Part shown: positions 37,101-48,435 of the stretch, in pieces
Position numbering within the stretch: position 1 is the stretch's first letter
Layout: each line of letters starts with the position of its first letter
Source of the DNA: Cucumis sativus
Taxonomy: Eukaryota > Streptophyta > Magnoliopsida > Cucurbitales > Cucurbitaceae
Assembly (NCBI RefSeq): GCF_000004075.3
Contig: NC_026661.2
Location: forward strand, 11,374,307-11,438,306
DNA: 64,000 nucleotides
Reading direction: 5' to 3'
Translations under genes and position numbers: made by a program
The notes under the pieces: generated by a model
The model's database searches: none
What the model saw: only the letters and a program-made list of their open reading frames with translations
Told to the model about the DNA's origin: nothing

Positions 37101-40100
37101 GACACTCAACAGTACCCAGATCTACTTTCACAATGCTTTTACGCAACCCTCATAAGAAAAATCAGCAGCACAGAAACAGCTTTTAAGGAAAGGGCATTGC
37201 ATCAAGAAGAAATCATTTATGCATTCATTCCCTTCTCTGTCACAACAGCGAGTGGAAACAAACATTTTTTTAAAATAGAACACACAACTTCATTGACAAA
37301 AAAAATGAAAGAATACAAGGGCATATAAAACCCCCTCAAACAGCAGGTTTAACAAACTAAGATGTTGCTTAAAAAATAGTTACATAAAGTCTTCAAAATT
37401 GAAGCCCAAACGGAGACATAAAACTTCACCAAGGACCAAACAACCCACTAGGGTTTCTCTCCAATCCTATCAACACTGTTATTTCTCTCTCCATAACACC
37501 TACATAATAGCGCACACCCCTAAAAGACGAATGGAGAAGGAACTCCTCAATCAAAATGTTGATGCTAGTGAGTCAACATGAAACCAAACTCCTAGAAAAA
37601 GTAGTTCCATATCGAACTCACAACTCCAAAGCAAATGATCCAGTTCTTTTTCCGTCTTCTGACAATCAATGCATCAGAAGGGGTCAACTAATAAAGGTAA
37701 CTTCCTCAAAAGCAGGTCCAACGAGTTCAGATGACGCATCAAAACTTGCCAAAAATATAACTTAACTCTCTTTGGAATCTTAATCCTCCACGACTTATCA
37801 AAGACAAACTTACTAAGGAGAGATTGATCCAACAAATACAAAAAGAAAGACTTACAACAAAAGCCCTTAAGTGGTTCGAGACTCCAAACGCGAACTTCCC
37901 TCCTCTCAAGCCTAGAATCAAACTCTCCAATCAAAGTTGGGAGAGACAAACCTCAGTTGTTTCCTTATCAATCAACGACCGACAAAAGCCAAACAGAAGA
38001 AAAGAAGGAGCTACCCAACCAAACAAGAAAATTAGAAATAAAACAATGCTTAAAAGAAGATAAGTGATAAAAACAATGAAACATAGTGAAGAGAGGTTTC
38101 CACCTATTAACCCTCCAAAAAGTATGTTCCCCCCACCCAACCCCCCACCAAAATGGGAGAAGGAAGGTGGCTCAAACGAAATGCTTTCAGGGATTCTGGA
38201 AAGTGCCTTTAACCCCAGTTGAAAGCCATTGAAAAGGATTAAAGTCATGCTTCCTTACAGTAACTGTATGCCTCAAAGAATCAGTCTCACAGGGTAAATG
38301 CCAGAACCATTTAGCCAAAAAGACTTCATTCTGAAGCCTTAAATGACCAAGTTCCCCATAACCTCCCAATTCACCAAATGTGATCCTTTTCCTTCATTGA
38401 CCCCTTCCCACAGGAAATCATACATAAGTTTCTCAACGCTTTCGCAAACTGAACAAGGGGCTCGAAAAAGGGAGAGATAATAAAAGGCTCCTCAACACTG
38501 ATTTGATCCGCATTCGTCTACCAGCTTTGGGAAGAAACTTTTCCTCCAAGAAGCTAGTCTCTTCCTAACATTAACCAACGTAGTGTCCCAGAAAGTGGTT
38601 GGCCTAGGATTAACTCCTAGGGAAGACCAAGATAAGGATTTGATATCACAACCAACCAAATCTTGCTAGTGACTAAGCTCAACCTAATAATAGTTGATCC
38701 CCAAAATATGACATTTAGATCTATTAATTTTAAGCCCGTACATATCTCAAAGAAACCCACCATGTGGTTAAAAATCCTAAACAAGTCCTTCCCCAAACAG
38801 AAAAAAAAAAATGGGGTCATTTACGAACTGAAGGTGGGAAAGACTCACCACTACCAACCAGAAAGAAGTCAATTATTTCACCTTCAACCCCCTAGTGACA
38901 AGTTTACTCAACACATCCACCGTAACAAGGAACAAAAGAAGGGACAAGAGCTTCCTTTGCCTAAGCCCCCTTAAAGCTTGAATCCTACCCTTCGAGCTCC
39001 CATTGATGAGAAGGAAATAACTTTTTCATAATGAAGTAACTAACGTTCTCAACACAACTCCACATCTACATCCTTCATTTATGTCCAAAACCTTTCTTCT
39101 CCAAAACTTTGTCCAAGAAGTTCCAATCAACGTGATTATAAGATTTTGAAGATCACTCCTTCCTTATTGAAGGCTTACAATCCTCACATGCCTGGATGCA
39201 AACAAATAGTTAAATATAATTGCTACCAGAAACCACCACAAATAGATACAAGTAAAGGATTCTTGAAGGGAGTCTAGTTCTCCTTTCCTTCCCATGTTAC
39301 CTCTTCTCTTCTTCTTGGCAATTCAATTAAACGTAACTTACATGTCAAATCCAAAATTACAAAAGTACAACGAAAGCGTAATATCTGACCCCTATTTGCA
39401 CACACTTAGTGGGAGAAAGCATAGGAGGAAGTGTCCAATAAACCATAGGTCCCGATGCTTAAGAGTAAGTCACTACCCATACTCTTCTCAAATGATTTAA
39501 CCCAGCTGTGCTAAGAGAACCAGCAGCGGCAGAAAAAAAAATCTTTATAGGAAAGCTCAACGAATCAAGAAGCATATACCTTACACATTTACTTCCTTCT
39601 GAATCACAACAACAGACAAGTGCAAACAAACAGTGCAAAGTATTAGCCAACAGCATCCTCCTCAAATTATCCCAGATGCATAAAAAGGAAGCATTATTCC
39701 TAAGCAACAAATAGAAATAGGGCAAGACAAAGAGAAAAGGCACAAAGAATCCGACTGCATCAAACCTTGCGCAAGCAAGACATTGAAGACGCCCATGTTT
39801 CCCATCCTCCAAATAATTCTTTTTCTGATTGGCGTTTTCGTTGATAGTCTTCACAAAATGAAGAAATGCTTTTCTCAATGCACTCTGATCAACTTCTAAA
39901 TATTTAGGAGCTACACTGTTACCATTACCTAGCCGTAAACCTTCATTTTCATAACTCCCACCAGCTCGCATGTACTTCGAGAATCTCGTATCCTCTGTAC
40001 GACCATATGGATCACTCGTTCCTGCCAAAAAATCACCCCTTCGTTCGCCAGAACCAGTAAGAAACCCATTTGGATTCCCGTTATGTAAAAGTTGCTGCTG

Positions 40101-40796
40101 ACGCCGGGACAAATCGTCTTTCTCGTCCTTCCTGTCCTTCTCACTGTCATCATTGAATTTCCTTTTCATTGATGAATCTGCAGGACCACCGCGTTCATCA
40201 GTCCCCCGAGAATTCCAATGATCTTGAGGCCTACCGCGCCCAAATTGTTCTTCCCGAGCACCCCTAAATTCATCTGGACTCATGGGTCCACCTGGGGGAA
40301 ACCGATGATCGAATCCACCATATTCATGGCCAGAAGCAGCGGCGCCCATTGGTAAAAACCGAGCAGCAAGATCCATAGACCTAGCAGGCGGAGTAAATTC
40401 GTGATAGTCAAGAGGGAGAGCGAAGTACGACCTTACACTCCCATCGGCAAGAACAATCGTGCGGCGCTCAAGCATATGGAATCCATAAGACGGGGGAGGC
40501 GGTGGGCCAAGAGCTGAGAGATCGGGAAAGGGAAGTGGAAGCCCAGGAGAAGGAAGTGGAGCCGAAGCCGGAGTGGGATTAAGAGGCTTGTCGGTAGGAT
40601 GCTTGGGGTGAGTGGAATTGGGACTAATTCCAGATTTGGAGGAAGGATGATGGGGTTTGGAAGATTTAGAATCGGATTTAGGAAGGGAGGGAGGATTGTT
40701 GGAGGAGGACTCCCAGCGGGATTTACGATGCGAAGCGGCGGCGGAAGAAGAAGAAGGCTTCTGAGAGGACTTGTTGGTATTGCTACCGCCAGCCAT
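31132..40796 (-). CDS. XS-domain protein with split zinc finger
   Basis: Three - strand exons: 39766-40796, 33686-33993, 31132-31487, giving 564 residues. Residues 1-110 are Ser/Pro-rich and disordered; a Gly/Arg-rich, charged middle follows with KRKFNDDSEKDRKDEKDD. A C2H2-type zinc finger is formed by Cys339, Cys342, His353 and His358 (CLAC...DMHGLIMH), and the 5.8-kb first intron falls between the Cys and His pairs. The XS domain follows: LGLHKALCVLMGWNYSKPP, EDLIMWPPLVIIHNT, then LGFGGGKSKSLYGRDGHLG, TTLIKFSGDQSGL and AKRLAEFFEKDNHGR. XS domains occur in SGS3 and the FDM proteins and bind dsRNA with overhangs. Unlike SGS3 there is no coiled-coil XH region here, so the role is not established. 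Closest by memory is At3g22430. The second intron (31488-33685) holds local duplications. Confidence 0.88.
31680..31783. repeat. Direct duplication in XS intron 2
   Basis: tatggcacg...(c/g)agtacccagtacagg occurs twice, starting at about 31680 and 31740, the second copy shortened internally. It is a small slippage-type duplication inside an intron. Confidence 0.65.
33224..33332. repeat. Short direct duplication in XS intron 2
   Basis: gagaaa(c/t)agcttca followed by ttcacatt(c/t)ta(c/t)ggataag is present near 33224 and again near 33297. A broader, more diverged similarity also links about 32760-32940 with about 33340-33530 (shared words such as catccatgga, attcagata, aactttagg), suggesting an older 0.6-kb duplication. 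Confidence 0.6.
37270..39195 (-). mobile_element. 5'-truncated LINE (non-LTR retrotransposon) relic in XS intron 1
   Basis: The - strand carries pieces of a plant LINE ORF2 in the right order. Near 39,130 is an RT segment reading KSYNHVDWNFLDKVLEKKGFG; near 38,990 GSSKGRIQALRGLRQ, the RT motif before the DPLSPFLF box; near 38,360 LRLQNEVFLAKWFWHLP; near 38,200 ISFEPPSFSHF. Near 37,780-37,670 a zf-RVT segment IPKRVKLYFWQVLMRHLNSLD and LPLLVDPF continues as CQKTEKELDHLLWSC, and GVCAIM lies near 37,505. Many stops and frameshifts interrupt it and the 5' half (endonuclease, start of RT) is missing, so it is dead. It lies in sense orientation with the host gene. Ends are approximate and no target duplication was found. 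Confidence 0.85.
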
Positions 40797-41619
40797 GGCT
40801 GCTGTAGACGCGGGCGGAGCCGCCTAGGGTTAAGGAGTGAAAAATCAGAAAATCGCCGTTTCGCGGTTCGAATCGGTGTGTGAATGCAGATTTTATTCTG
40901 CCCATGATCTCAACTACACAGCCTACAGCTTCTCGATTCCCTCCCCGGCCCCACAAAAATATATATTAACAACACCATTTTTAATTTAAATCAATACTAA
41001 CTATTATAAATACAAGTAATGATAGCAGTGTAGTGTAGATGGTCATGTGTGTATACATATATATCCTACCACACTAACATCATAATCGTGATCATAAACA
41101 CGATGCTCCACAAAATAATGATGATAATTGTTTGTCCTATATTAAAATATATCTAGAATAATGTTGTTGTTTTGTTTTCTATCTTCATCTTTGCTTTTAT
41201 TAATATTAAACCTTATACATTCCAAGTATGTATCGGAAGTTATGGAAGAATTGTCAATGCATATCTGGTTGCGTCGGAAGTTTGTCTTTAAAAACTCTTC
41301 CCACATCAATTCACGTATTTGCGAAGGGGATAAGAAAAACATATATGTGGAGCAAAAATGCACCACGAACACTTGAGAAAACATGCCACCGCCATCATTG
41401 ACTCCTAGCATAAAATGCCTTTGTTCCCTCCGTTGTTGGTTTACTGAAGCTTACTACCAACTCCCACAACAAAAAATGGTACACTCTCATTTTCTCTTCT
41501 TAAAATCCTCACTTAATCGGTACTTTAATAGTTTCAATTTATTCTTTGCATTCTTATGTAAAATTTGTTGTTTCAATTCTCTATTGCTTTGGTTTAACAA
41601 GGCTTTGGATTCTTTGTAG
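40797..41619. other. Upstream region of the XS gene
   Basis: Leader and promoter of the - strand XS gene, followed by AT-rich sequence. The ORFs at 41142-41411 (-), 41161-41376 (+) and 41383-41619 (+) have no recognisable family features. The last part (to 41619) ends in a plausible splice acceptor, tttgtag, in front of the RPL7a pseudogene exon and may be its former intron. Confidence 0.45.
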
Positions 41620-42797
41620 GAGATCAAGGTGGTAAACCCACTATTTGAGAAGCGTCCCAAGCAGTTTGGAATGGATGGAGCATTGCCGCCCCAAAGGAAT
41701 TCACTCTCTTAGTCAAATGGTCTAAAGTTGTTCAAATTTAGAGGAAAAAGAGGATTTTGAAGCAGATGGCTCAAGGTTCCTCCAACATTGAATCAGTTTA
41801 CCAAAACCCTTGACAAGAATCTTACTAATTTAATCCTCAATTCTCACAGAGATTTCTAGTGCATTATTTGTATTAAATGGTAATAATTGAATAGTTTAGT
41901 TAATTTCTATATATATATATATATACACACACATACATATACCTTGGAAAGTCACTCACAATAGCACTCGGCATTGATTGTAACTTTTGCTTAAAGTGTA
42001 GATTGCAAAAGAAAACTATACAAATAGCTCCGTAAGTGTACAACGAGAATAAAGATAAAACAAACCATATATAACGTTATTAACTATAACAACATGCTCA
42101 CTTGTGTTGTTACTTTGAACTACTCGATGACTTTTTTCTCTTTTTTCTTTTTTCTTTTTGGTAAATGATTTCACACATCAAGTAGGTGCAGTTTTTTGTT
42201 ACTAACATACAATATGGTCTGATTATGTTAGCCGACAAAAGTTATGCTGCTAAACACTTGAAATAGTTCTCTTTATAGAAACTTATTATACTTTCCAAGG
42301 TATATGTATGCGTATATGTTTTAGTCGGCATTACAAATTCATTTGGGAGTCGGTATTAAACTTCAACCTCACATTTTAGGTTTATTTGATCATGTTTATA
42401 TCTTCTCACATTTTGGGCTGTTTAGACATTCTAACGTTCTTACGGTTATAAATGGTTCTCTTTATAGAAACCTATTATATACTTTATATTATATGATTGG
42501 GAATGAAATGTGCCTTTGTTTTTTATGGTAGTTTTTTTTTTCTTATAATTTTCATTTTAGAGAATTGTGTTAGTTTGTGTCTTGATTCCATAAAACTCTT
42601 TGGTCTTCTTTTTGTTTGGTTTTTATTGGATATTGGATTTAAGGTGTATTTTGGCTTTTGCTTTTTTACTTTTATTGTTTCTTGGCATTTGTTGGAAGTT
42701 GGTTAGTCAATTGTTTTTAAATGTCTTTTTCATGCATTTGCACCAACAAATTTGTTCAAGATGCTTTTGAAGTATGGGCCAAAGGATAAAATAAATA
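41620..42797 (+). pseudogene. Ribosomal protein L7a (eL8) pseudogene fragment
   Basis: From 41620 the + strand reads [17 protein letters not shown], then ALPPQR; after a frameshift [13 protein letters not shown], an in-frame stop and RKKRILKQ; and after a second frameshift LKVPPTLNQFTKTLDKNL to 41823. These are consecutive segments of plant 60S ribosomal protein L7a. The next L7a segment, TNLFKMLLKYGPKDK, appears at 42746-42790 after a 0.9-kb gap. The gap and the preceding tttgtag acceptor correspond to intron positions, so this is a genomic (not retroprocessed) fragment. The start codon, first residues and the C-terminal two thirds are missing. It cannot code for a functional protein. Confidence 0.9.
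41909..41932. repeat. (TA)n(CA)n microsatellite
   Basis: About nine ta units followed by four ca units, inside the former intron of the RPL7a pseudogene. Confidence 0.85.
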
Positions 42798-44395
42798 GTG
42801 GAGGGTATCTAAAAAAAATAATAATCAAACTCCCACCGTTGCATGTATGGGATCAAGAGTTCTATGATGTTTCAATGATGTATTTCACGGCCTCAAGAAG
42901 GCCTCTTCCAACCCATTTCACCCGATCTTGATCCGAATAGTCACTTGTGTGTCGGAAGATCTTTTTTCGACTATTTTTCCTGTATCTTTCAACAGTTTTA
43001 TGCATAAGAAGATCCCTAATTTCTTATAGTGGTCATTCAAAAATGAACAAAGAAAACCTATATCTAGCATATGGTTGGTGTTGAATTGGATTTAATAATT
43101 TCATTCGTGTATAATATGATTGCAATACGTCACCGAGTCAAGTCATTGCGCATAATGCGCTCATCGTAACTCTCTGTAGAGCATACTTCATTCGAGGTGA
43201 TGGGCCATGGGGTGTGATCATAGCATGTGAGATGTTCACAATGTACCTCTTCATCTCGTGATTCCTAAGTCCTTGTTGAGTACAAGTTTTCCTACTACTT
43301 GCCCAAGTGCAAGTGAAACAGTAGGTTTACCTGGGTGATCCAGGGTCGAACACAAGAAATTATTTTTAAATGTTAGTTCTAGGATCCACTTTTCATTTAG
43401 GCAAGTTGAAAGAATCAAAGAATAAGAAAATGTAAAAATCAGCTAATTATAAAATGAAAGTCTGCACGACGAAGTGAAGAGAGATAAATTAACACATCTA
43501 ACTTGTACTAATGAAACGAAGACAGAAATGTTCGCGTTTTACCATTCGAAGAAGTAGAGAGATAACTTTTATGCGATTTAACTCGCTAAGTCATACTTAT
43601 AATTAAGACATGCTTCTCTCGAAAGCATATATGCTAAACATGACTGTTTTCCATATGACCAAATATGGCTAGGTGTGTTATATCTAGGAGAACCCACTTA
43701 TGTATTTTATAGTATTTCGTAATTAAGCACTGATACCTCTTGATATCCACTGTCCACGTTTGCCTTCCTTTTGAGGTCTAAATGTTAGAAATACTCTCAC
43801 GAATAGGCAAAATTCCTCTTCACGCATACTAAGTAAGATCTAGCTACTTTTCCTCTCGGGTAGTTAGCAACTTATGCTGGCCAAACACTAATAAAAGCAC
43901 AATTAACATGTTAAAACTTATAAGTGACTCTTCTTGTCATGAACTATCACCTACTCAAGTTATTGACAACACGTTGACTTATAGAAGAGAAGAGATGACA
44001 GATTGAACGACTATGTTTATTTAAATTTATCTAAGGTTGTGGGTTACAGATCTATAAATATTATGTACAATATAAAGTATAAGTTATACATATAAAAAAC
44101 ACAAAATGGGAGGAAGAGAAAGTGGAACACTATTACAAGTTAGGAAATCAACATAATTAGTCTTTCTCTTCATCACGACTATATATTCTTCAGGTAGCTC
44201 ACTTGAGCTCTCTCTCTTTCTCTCTCTATACAGACTTTCTTTTGCCTATTCGGGCCTCACTTCCTCTATATCTACCATCTCAAATGAAAAACATATATTA
44301 GAAAAGTTATTTGCTTTATCTTATGGATTATATTATACTCATAACGAGTAATTAAAACCTATGCAACAATAAACCTGGAGTTTATGAATCTAGAC
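42798..44395. other. Intergenic, dispersed-repeat-like sequence
   Basis: No gene seen. Around 43,270-43,375 a stretch with cccaagtgcaagtgaaacag and gatccagggtcgaacac resembles non-coding parts of plant LTR retrotransposons, but I cannot assign a family or ends. A (ct)n tract lies near 44,205-44,228. Confidence 0.4.
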
Positions 44396-45630
44396 ATATT
44401 TGCAATTTTGGCATAATCGATTAGGTCATCCAGGATTTATAATGATGAGAATAATTATTGAAAATTCACATGGACATCCATTGAATAATCAACAAATTCT
44501 TCAATCTAATAAATTATCATGTGATGTTTGCTCTCAAGGTAAATTAATAATCAGAACATCACGTAACTCATGTTCATACACAAAATGGTTTAGCATAATC
44601 ATTTATAAAACGTTTGCAATTAATTGCTAGACCATTGCTTATATAAGAGCTAAACTTCCTACATCTGTGTGGTGCCATGTTATTTGCATGTTGCATCACT
44701 TGTGAGTATTAGGCCAACAACTTATCACAAATACTCGCTATTACAATTAGCATATGACCATGAGTCAAATATTGTCTTGGTTTGCAAATTGAGCATTTAG
44801 TAGATTGAATATTTGTTCATCAATCAACTTATACAGGAAAATCTTTGAAAATATATTATATAAATAAAGCATATTCATTGAACATTCCAATACAAATTCG
44901 TTTATTAGATATGAAAAAAAATATTTTTTGACCTCAAGATGATAATGAAGAACTCTTTGGTCTATAAGAACCATATCTCACTGCAATTGGTGCACTTATG
45001 TATCATGCTAATAATACAAGATCATATATTGTATTTTTAGTAAATTTATTAGCTAGATATCGTTCCTCTCTAACAAAAAGACATTGGAATAAAATTAAAG
45101 CATATACTTCGTTATCTCCAAGGAACAATTGATACGAGATTATTTTATTCAAATAAATCAAAATTTAATATAGTTTTTTTTTTTTTTAAGATTCTAGATA
45201 TTTATCTGATCAACACAAAGCTATATCTTAAATAGGTTATCTATTAATATCTGGAGGAACTGCTATATCCTATCGATTAGTGAAACAAACCATAACATCC
45301 ATTTCCTCAAATTGTGTCGAAATTCTTGCAATTTACAAGGCTAGTCGAGAATGTATATGGTTAAGATCAATGACTCAACACATTTGGAAATCACGTGGTT
45401 TGTCTCCTAGTAAACTCCTTCCAACAACGTTATATGAAAACAACACGACATGTATAACTTAAATTAAAAGAGGTTATATTAAAGGTGATATAACAAAATA
45501 TATTTCATCGAAGCTTTTCTACACTCATGATCTTGAAGAAAATGACGACATCACAGTACAACAAATTGGTGCACAACATTCGGATGTAAAGAGTTTAATT
45601 AATCAATTTGAAAGTTTAAGAATGTAGGAT
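44396..45630 (+). mobile_element. Internally deleted Ty1/copia relic
   Basis: 44,400-44,590 codes for a gag-pre-integrase zinc domain (FWHNRLGHPG...CDVCSQGK, the HxxxH and CxxC of copia integrase). The sequence then jumps to the end of integrase (QLIARPLL..., near 44,620-44,755) and directly to the end of RT (LGLQIEHL-like, FVHQSTYT near 44,815), continuing through IGALMYHANNTRS and RNase H (GGTAISYRLVKQT, SSNCVEILAIYKASRECIWLRSM, 45,250-45,460) to the C-terminus near 45,560. Stops break the frames. It is the same family and orientation as the element at 1781-6876, but lost large internal parts by deletion. No LTRs were recognised around it. Confidence 0.8.
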
Positions 45631-46424
45631 TTAATTGATGAATTTAAAAGCTTAAAGATGTGAAATATATTAAAATTTAATGTATTGAAAGAGACAAATG
45701 ATTAAAATTACAACAAAACATAGAAATATATTAAGAGACACTTGTAGATCTAACAATTAATTTAATGGAATAGTTTTAGAAGTATTAAAATCAATTTAAA
45801 ACTCAATTGCTCCAAATAAAATCCAAAAATTATTCTATAAATTGTTAAAAATATTTATAAATTATTGTATAAAATGTACAAAGGCAGAGAAGAAATAAGA
45901 GAAAGCAACGCTCTCCGCATATCCACACAGATTAAGAACTCGAAGAAGTTCCATTTCCGTTTCCCTAACTTATCCTCTTCCAATTCATTTTCCCCATTAG
46001 GTTTAGAAACTTTCTCTTCTTCTCCGGATTTTGCTTCCGCAGATTCTACGCCGGTTCAGAACTTCATGCATTGCTGCCACAAAATTTAAGAATTAGGTAT
46101 CCACTTCCATCTCAGCTTCTTCTCCCTTTCCCTTATGCAACCTACTCCATCTATGAACACTCACACCACAAGCCTTCAGGCGGTATCCACGCCTATTTAT
46201 TCCCTCACTTCTGTTTAATTTTTCATTAAATTTCGTTGATTGTCTTTCTTTCTTTCTTTCGTAAATTGGCCATTCAATTCATGGGCAGAATCTACTGCAA
46301 CCTCAGTTGTTCTTGAATTAGAAAAGTTTTCTGGGTTTGGTTTTGTAATGGGAAGGTTTTTGTTTTATGATGAACCCACGATTAAACAGAATAAAGCTTT
46401 CTTTTCTGCAGGGGTATTGCTGAG

Positions 46425-46454
46425 ATGAACCAGGGGTATAGCTGGAGTAACTAA
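46425..46454 (+). promoter_or_regulatory. Short upstream ORF before PSB27-H2
   Basis: An ATG at 46425 opens a 9-codon frame (MNQGYSWSN) that stops 13 bases before the main ATG at 46468. If the transcript includes this part of the leader, as the acceptor-like tttctgcag just upstream suggests, the uORF could reduce translation of the main frame. Not tested. Confidence 0.35.
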
Positions 46455-46467
46455 GAAGAACGAAGAG

Positions 46468-47716
46468 ATGGCTGCATTTATTCATGCAAAGATCTGCCCT
46501 ACGACTATTTCAACATTGGATAGAAGCTTAATAAGTGAATATGGTCGTAAGTAACATCTCTTGTTTGTAAGCCCGTTAGTTACCTTCTGTGTTGAATCTG
46601 AAACGTTGCCTAATATATTTGCAAGTTATTTTTCTTAGCTGTCGTCATTTATAACATGTCTTAAGATTCTTTTGATGCTTCAAACATTCAAAATGTATTG
46701 CAGCAGAGGCTTTATTCCTGAATGCCGTATCATTTATACATATTATTGGTCAAAACTCATTTTGAATTAGTGATAATCTAGTTCTTTCTTTCCAACCATT
46801 TGGTCCGTCCTTCTACTATATTAATTTATAAATTGATTGGAGATCGAGTTTGTTTACAAACTATAAAGACTAAACCATTATATTATAAAATCTTGAAACT
46901 TAATTTTTGAAAAGATTTGGAAGTATTAAGACTAGTTAAAGTTTATGGATTGAATTATTCCATGTAGGAAAGTTTAGGACGAGTATTTTTTAACCTATTT
47001 ACAATTCTCTTGTTCTGAATCTGAATGCACCTGGACATAAGCTTCATTCTTGTACTATTTCTTTATTGACTGTCTTATGCAACATAACAGGTAAACTACC
47101 ATCCAGGTCTCGAGTAGTGCTTCCATATCAAGAAGTTTGTAGACGTCATTTGGTATGGAATGGCATGTCATTGGTTGTGTTTCTCACATTTAACAATGGA
47201 TTGACACCATCTTCGGCCCAGGCCGAAGAAATGCCAAATAACATGGAGGAAGAGGATAATGGAGTTATCGGGACGATCAAATCAATATTTGATCCAAATG
47301 AAAAAACCAAATCAGGGAAAATATTGCCAAAGGCTTACTTGAAGTCTGCAAGGGAGGTGGTGAAAACGCTGCGTGAGTCATTGCAGGAAGACCCCAAGGA
47401 TGGTGCTAAATTTAGACGAACTGCGGATGCTGCAAAAGAATCCATTCGTGACTATTTAAGCAATTGGTTGGGGAAACAAACAGTTGTTCAAGAGGTATGA
47501 CAAGGGAAAAACAGATGATGTTACTTCATGAATGATGATCGTAGGGACTTTATAATAACAACGCTCACTCACGTGCAGGAATCTTACGTTGTATTAGAGA
47601 AAGCAATTAGGTCGTTGGCAGGATTTTATGCAAAGGCTGGGCCATCTGCGCCACTGCCAGAAGCGGTTAAATCTGATATTCTGGATGATTTGGATAAGGT
47701 TGAAGAATCCTTGTAA
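46468..47716 (+). CDS. PSB27-2: Photosystem II repair/assembly protein PSB27-H2 (LPA19-like)
   Basis: Three exons: 46468-46546, 47091-47494, 47579-47716, coding for 206 residues. The N-terminus is a bipartite plastid/thylakoid signal: a basic, Ser-containing first part, then Arg44-Arg45 ahead of a hydrophobic stretch (WNGMSLVVFLTF) and a lumenal cleavage-type AQA at residues 69-71. The twin arginine suggests Tat-dependent import into the lumen. The mature part is the Psb27 fold: GTIKSIFDPNEKTKSGKILP, YLKSAREVVKTLRESL, FRRTADAAKESIRDYL and a final helix ending DDLDKVEESL. In Arabidopsis LPA19 (At1g05385) assists C-terminal processing of the D1 precursor during PSII assembly. Upstream sequence from about 45,865 looks like leader with a possible leader intron (46,095 to about 46,411). 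It converges on the IGPD gene. Confidence 0.92.
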
Positions 47717-48435
47717 ATGAAGAGCATTTGAGGTGTAGATGAATTTTTTTGTCAACGAACTATTTCACCTCTTAGATTTTGAGGTATTCAGCTGCTTTTG
47801 TTGCTATTCTCCGCCAAATTGATCATAAAAAGGAATTTGGATTGGAATTAGCATACATAGCTGCTCTTGTTTCTCACTTCACTTGTATAGTCGTATATCA
47901 GCTTTTTAGCGACAATGAAATGTATCAAATTTTGTTACAGAAGTACAATTTTGCATTGTCTAACATATGGATAAGCCATTTCTGTTCTTATTTTCTCTGC
48001 CCTTTGAGAAATAGTAAAAAAGATGGAGTAATCTTCAACCGTGGCAGTTTGAGCCTTGTTATTCAACGATGCTTCCAAAGAGGAAGGCACTAGATATCTA
48101 ATGCATAAATATTATTACAACAGTGATATATGAGGAAAAATGATTCAAGCTAAAGGACCAGTTAATTTCATATACAAAATGTTCTACCATCAACCATACA
48201 AGAATCCATCTGCCATCATCTCTTCCTGTTCAAGCATCCATCTCCATACTGGACCGAAGCAGCGTTGATCACTTCCATATGAAACATTGCTCCACTCAAT
48301 TATCCCTAGGTAAAATAAAAGACGCCAGTTTAAATAATCACCACACCATGTCCAGACTTAGAATATAGGGTAAGGGAGACAGAAACTTACCGTATTAAGG
48401 CACAAGTTTTAACTTGGCATGTTCATGTCAACAAA
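47717..48435. other. Convergent 3' flanks of PSB27-H2 and IGPD
   Basis: 719 bases between the two stop codons of convergent genes. It must hold both 3' untranslated regions. The 104-codon ORF at 47779-48093 (+) has no domain and is treated as 3' flank. Confidence 0.5.

Noticed and set aside
39459-39765. Open frame continuing past XS exon 1 (FDAVGFFVPFLF...)
   Set aside because: It is intron read-through; the GT at 39765 joins AG to G, giving CLACAR-SSRDFPDMHG, which completes the zinc finger.
45865-46089. 74-codon frame upstream of PSB27-H2
   Set aside because: Ser-rich but without family resemblance; better explained as the 5' leader, with a donor-like site just after it and an acceptor at about 46411.
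47779-48093. 104-codon frame after PSB27-H2
   Set aside because: No domain and no start context; it lies in the convergent 3' flanks of two firm genes.
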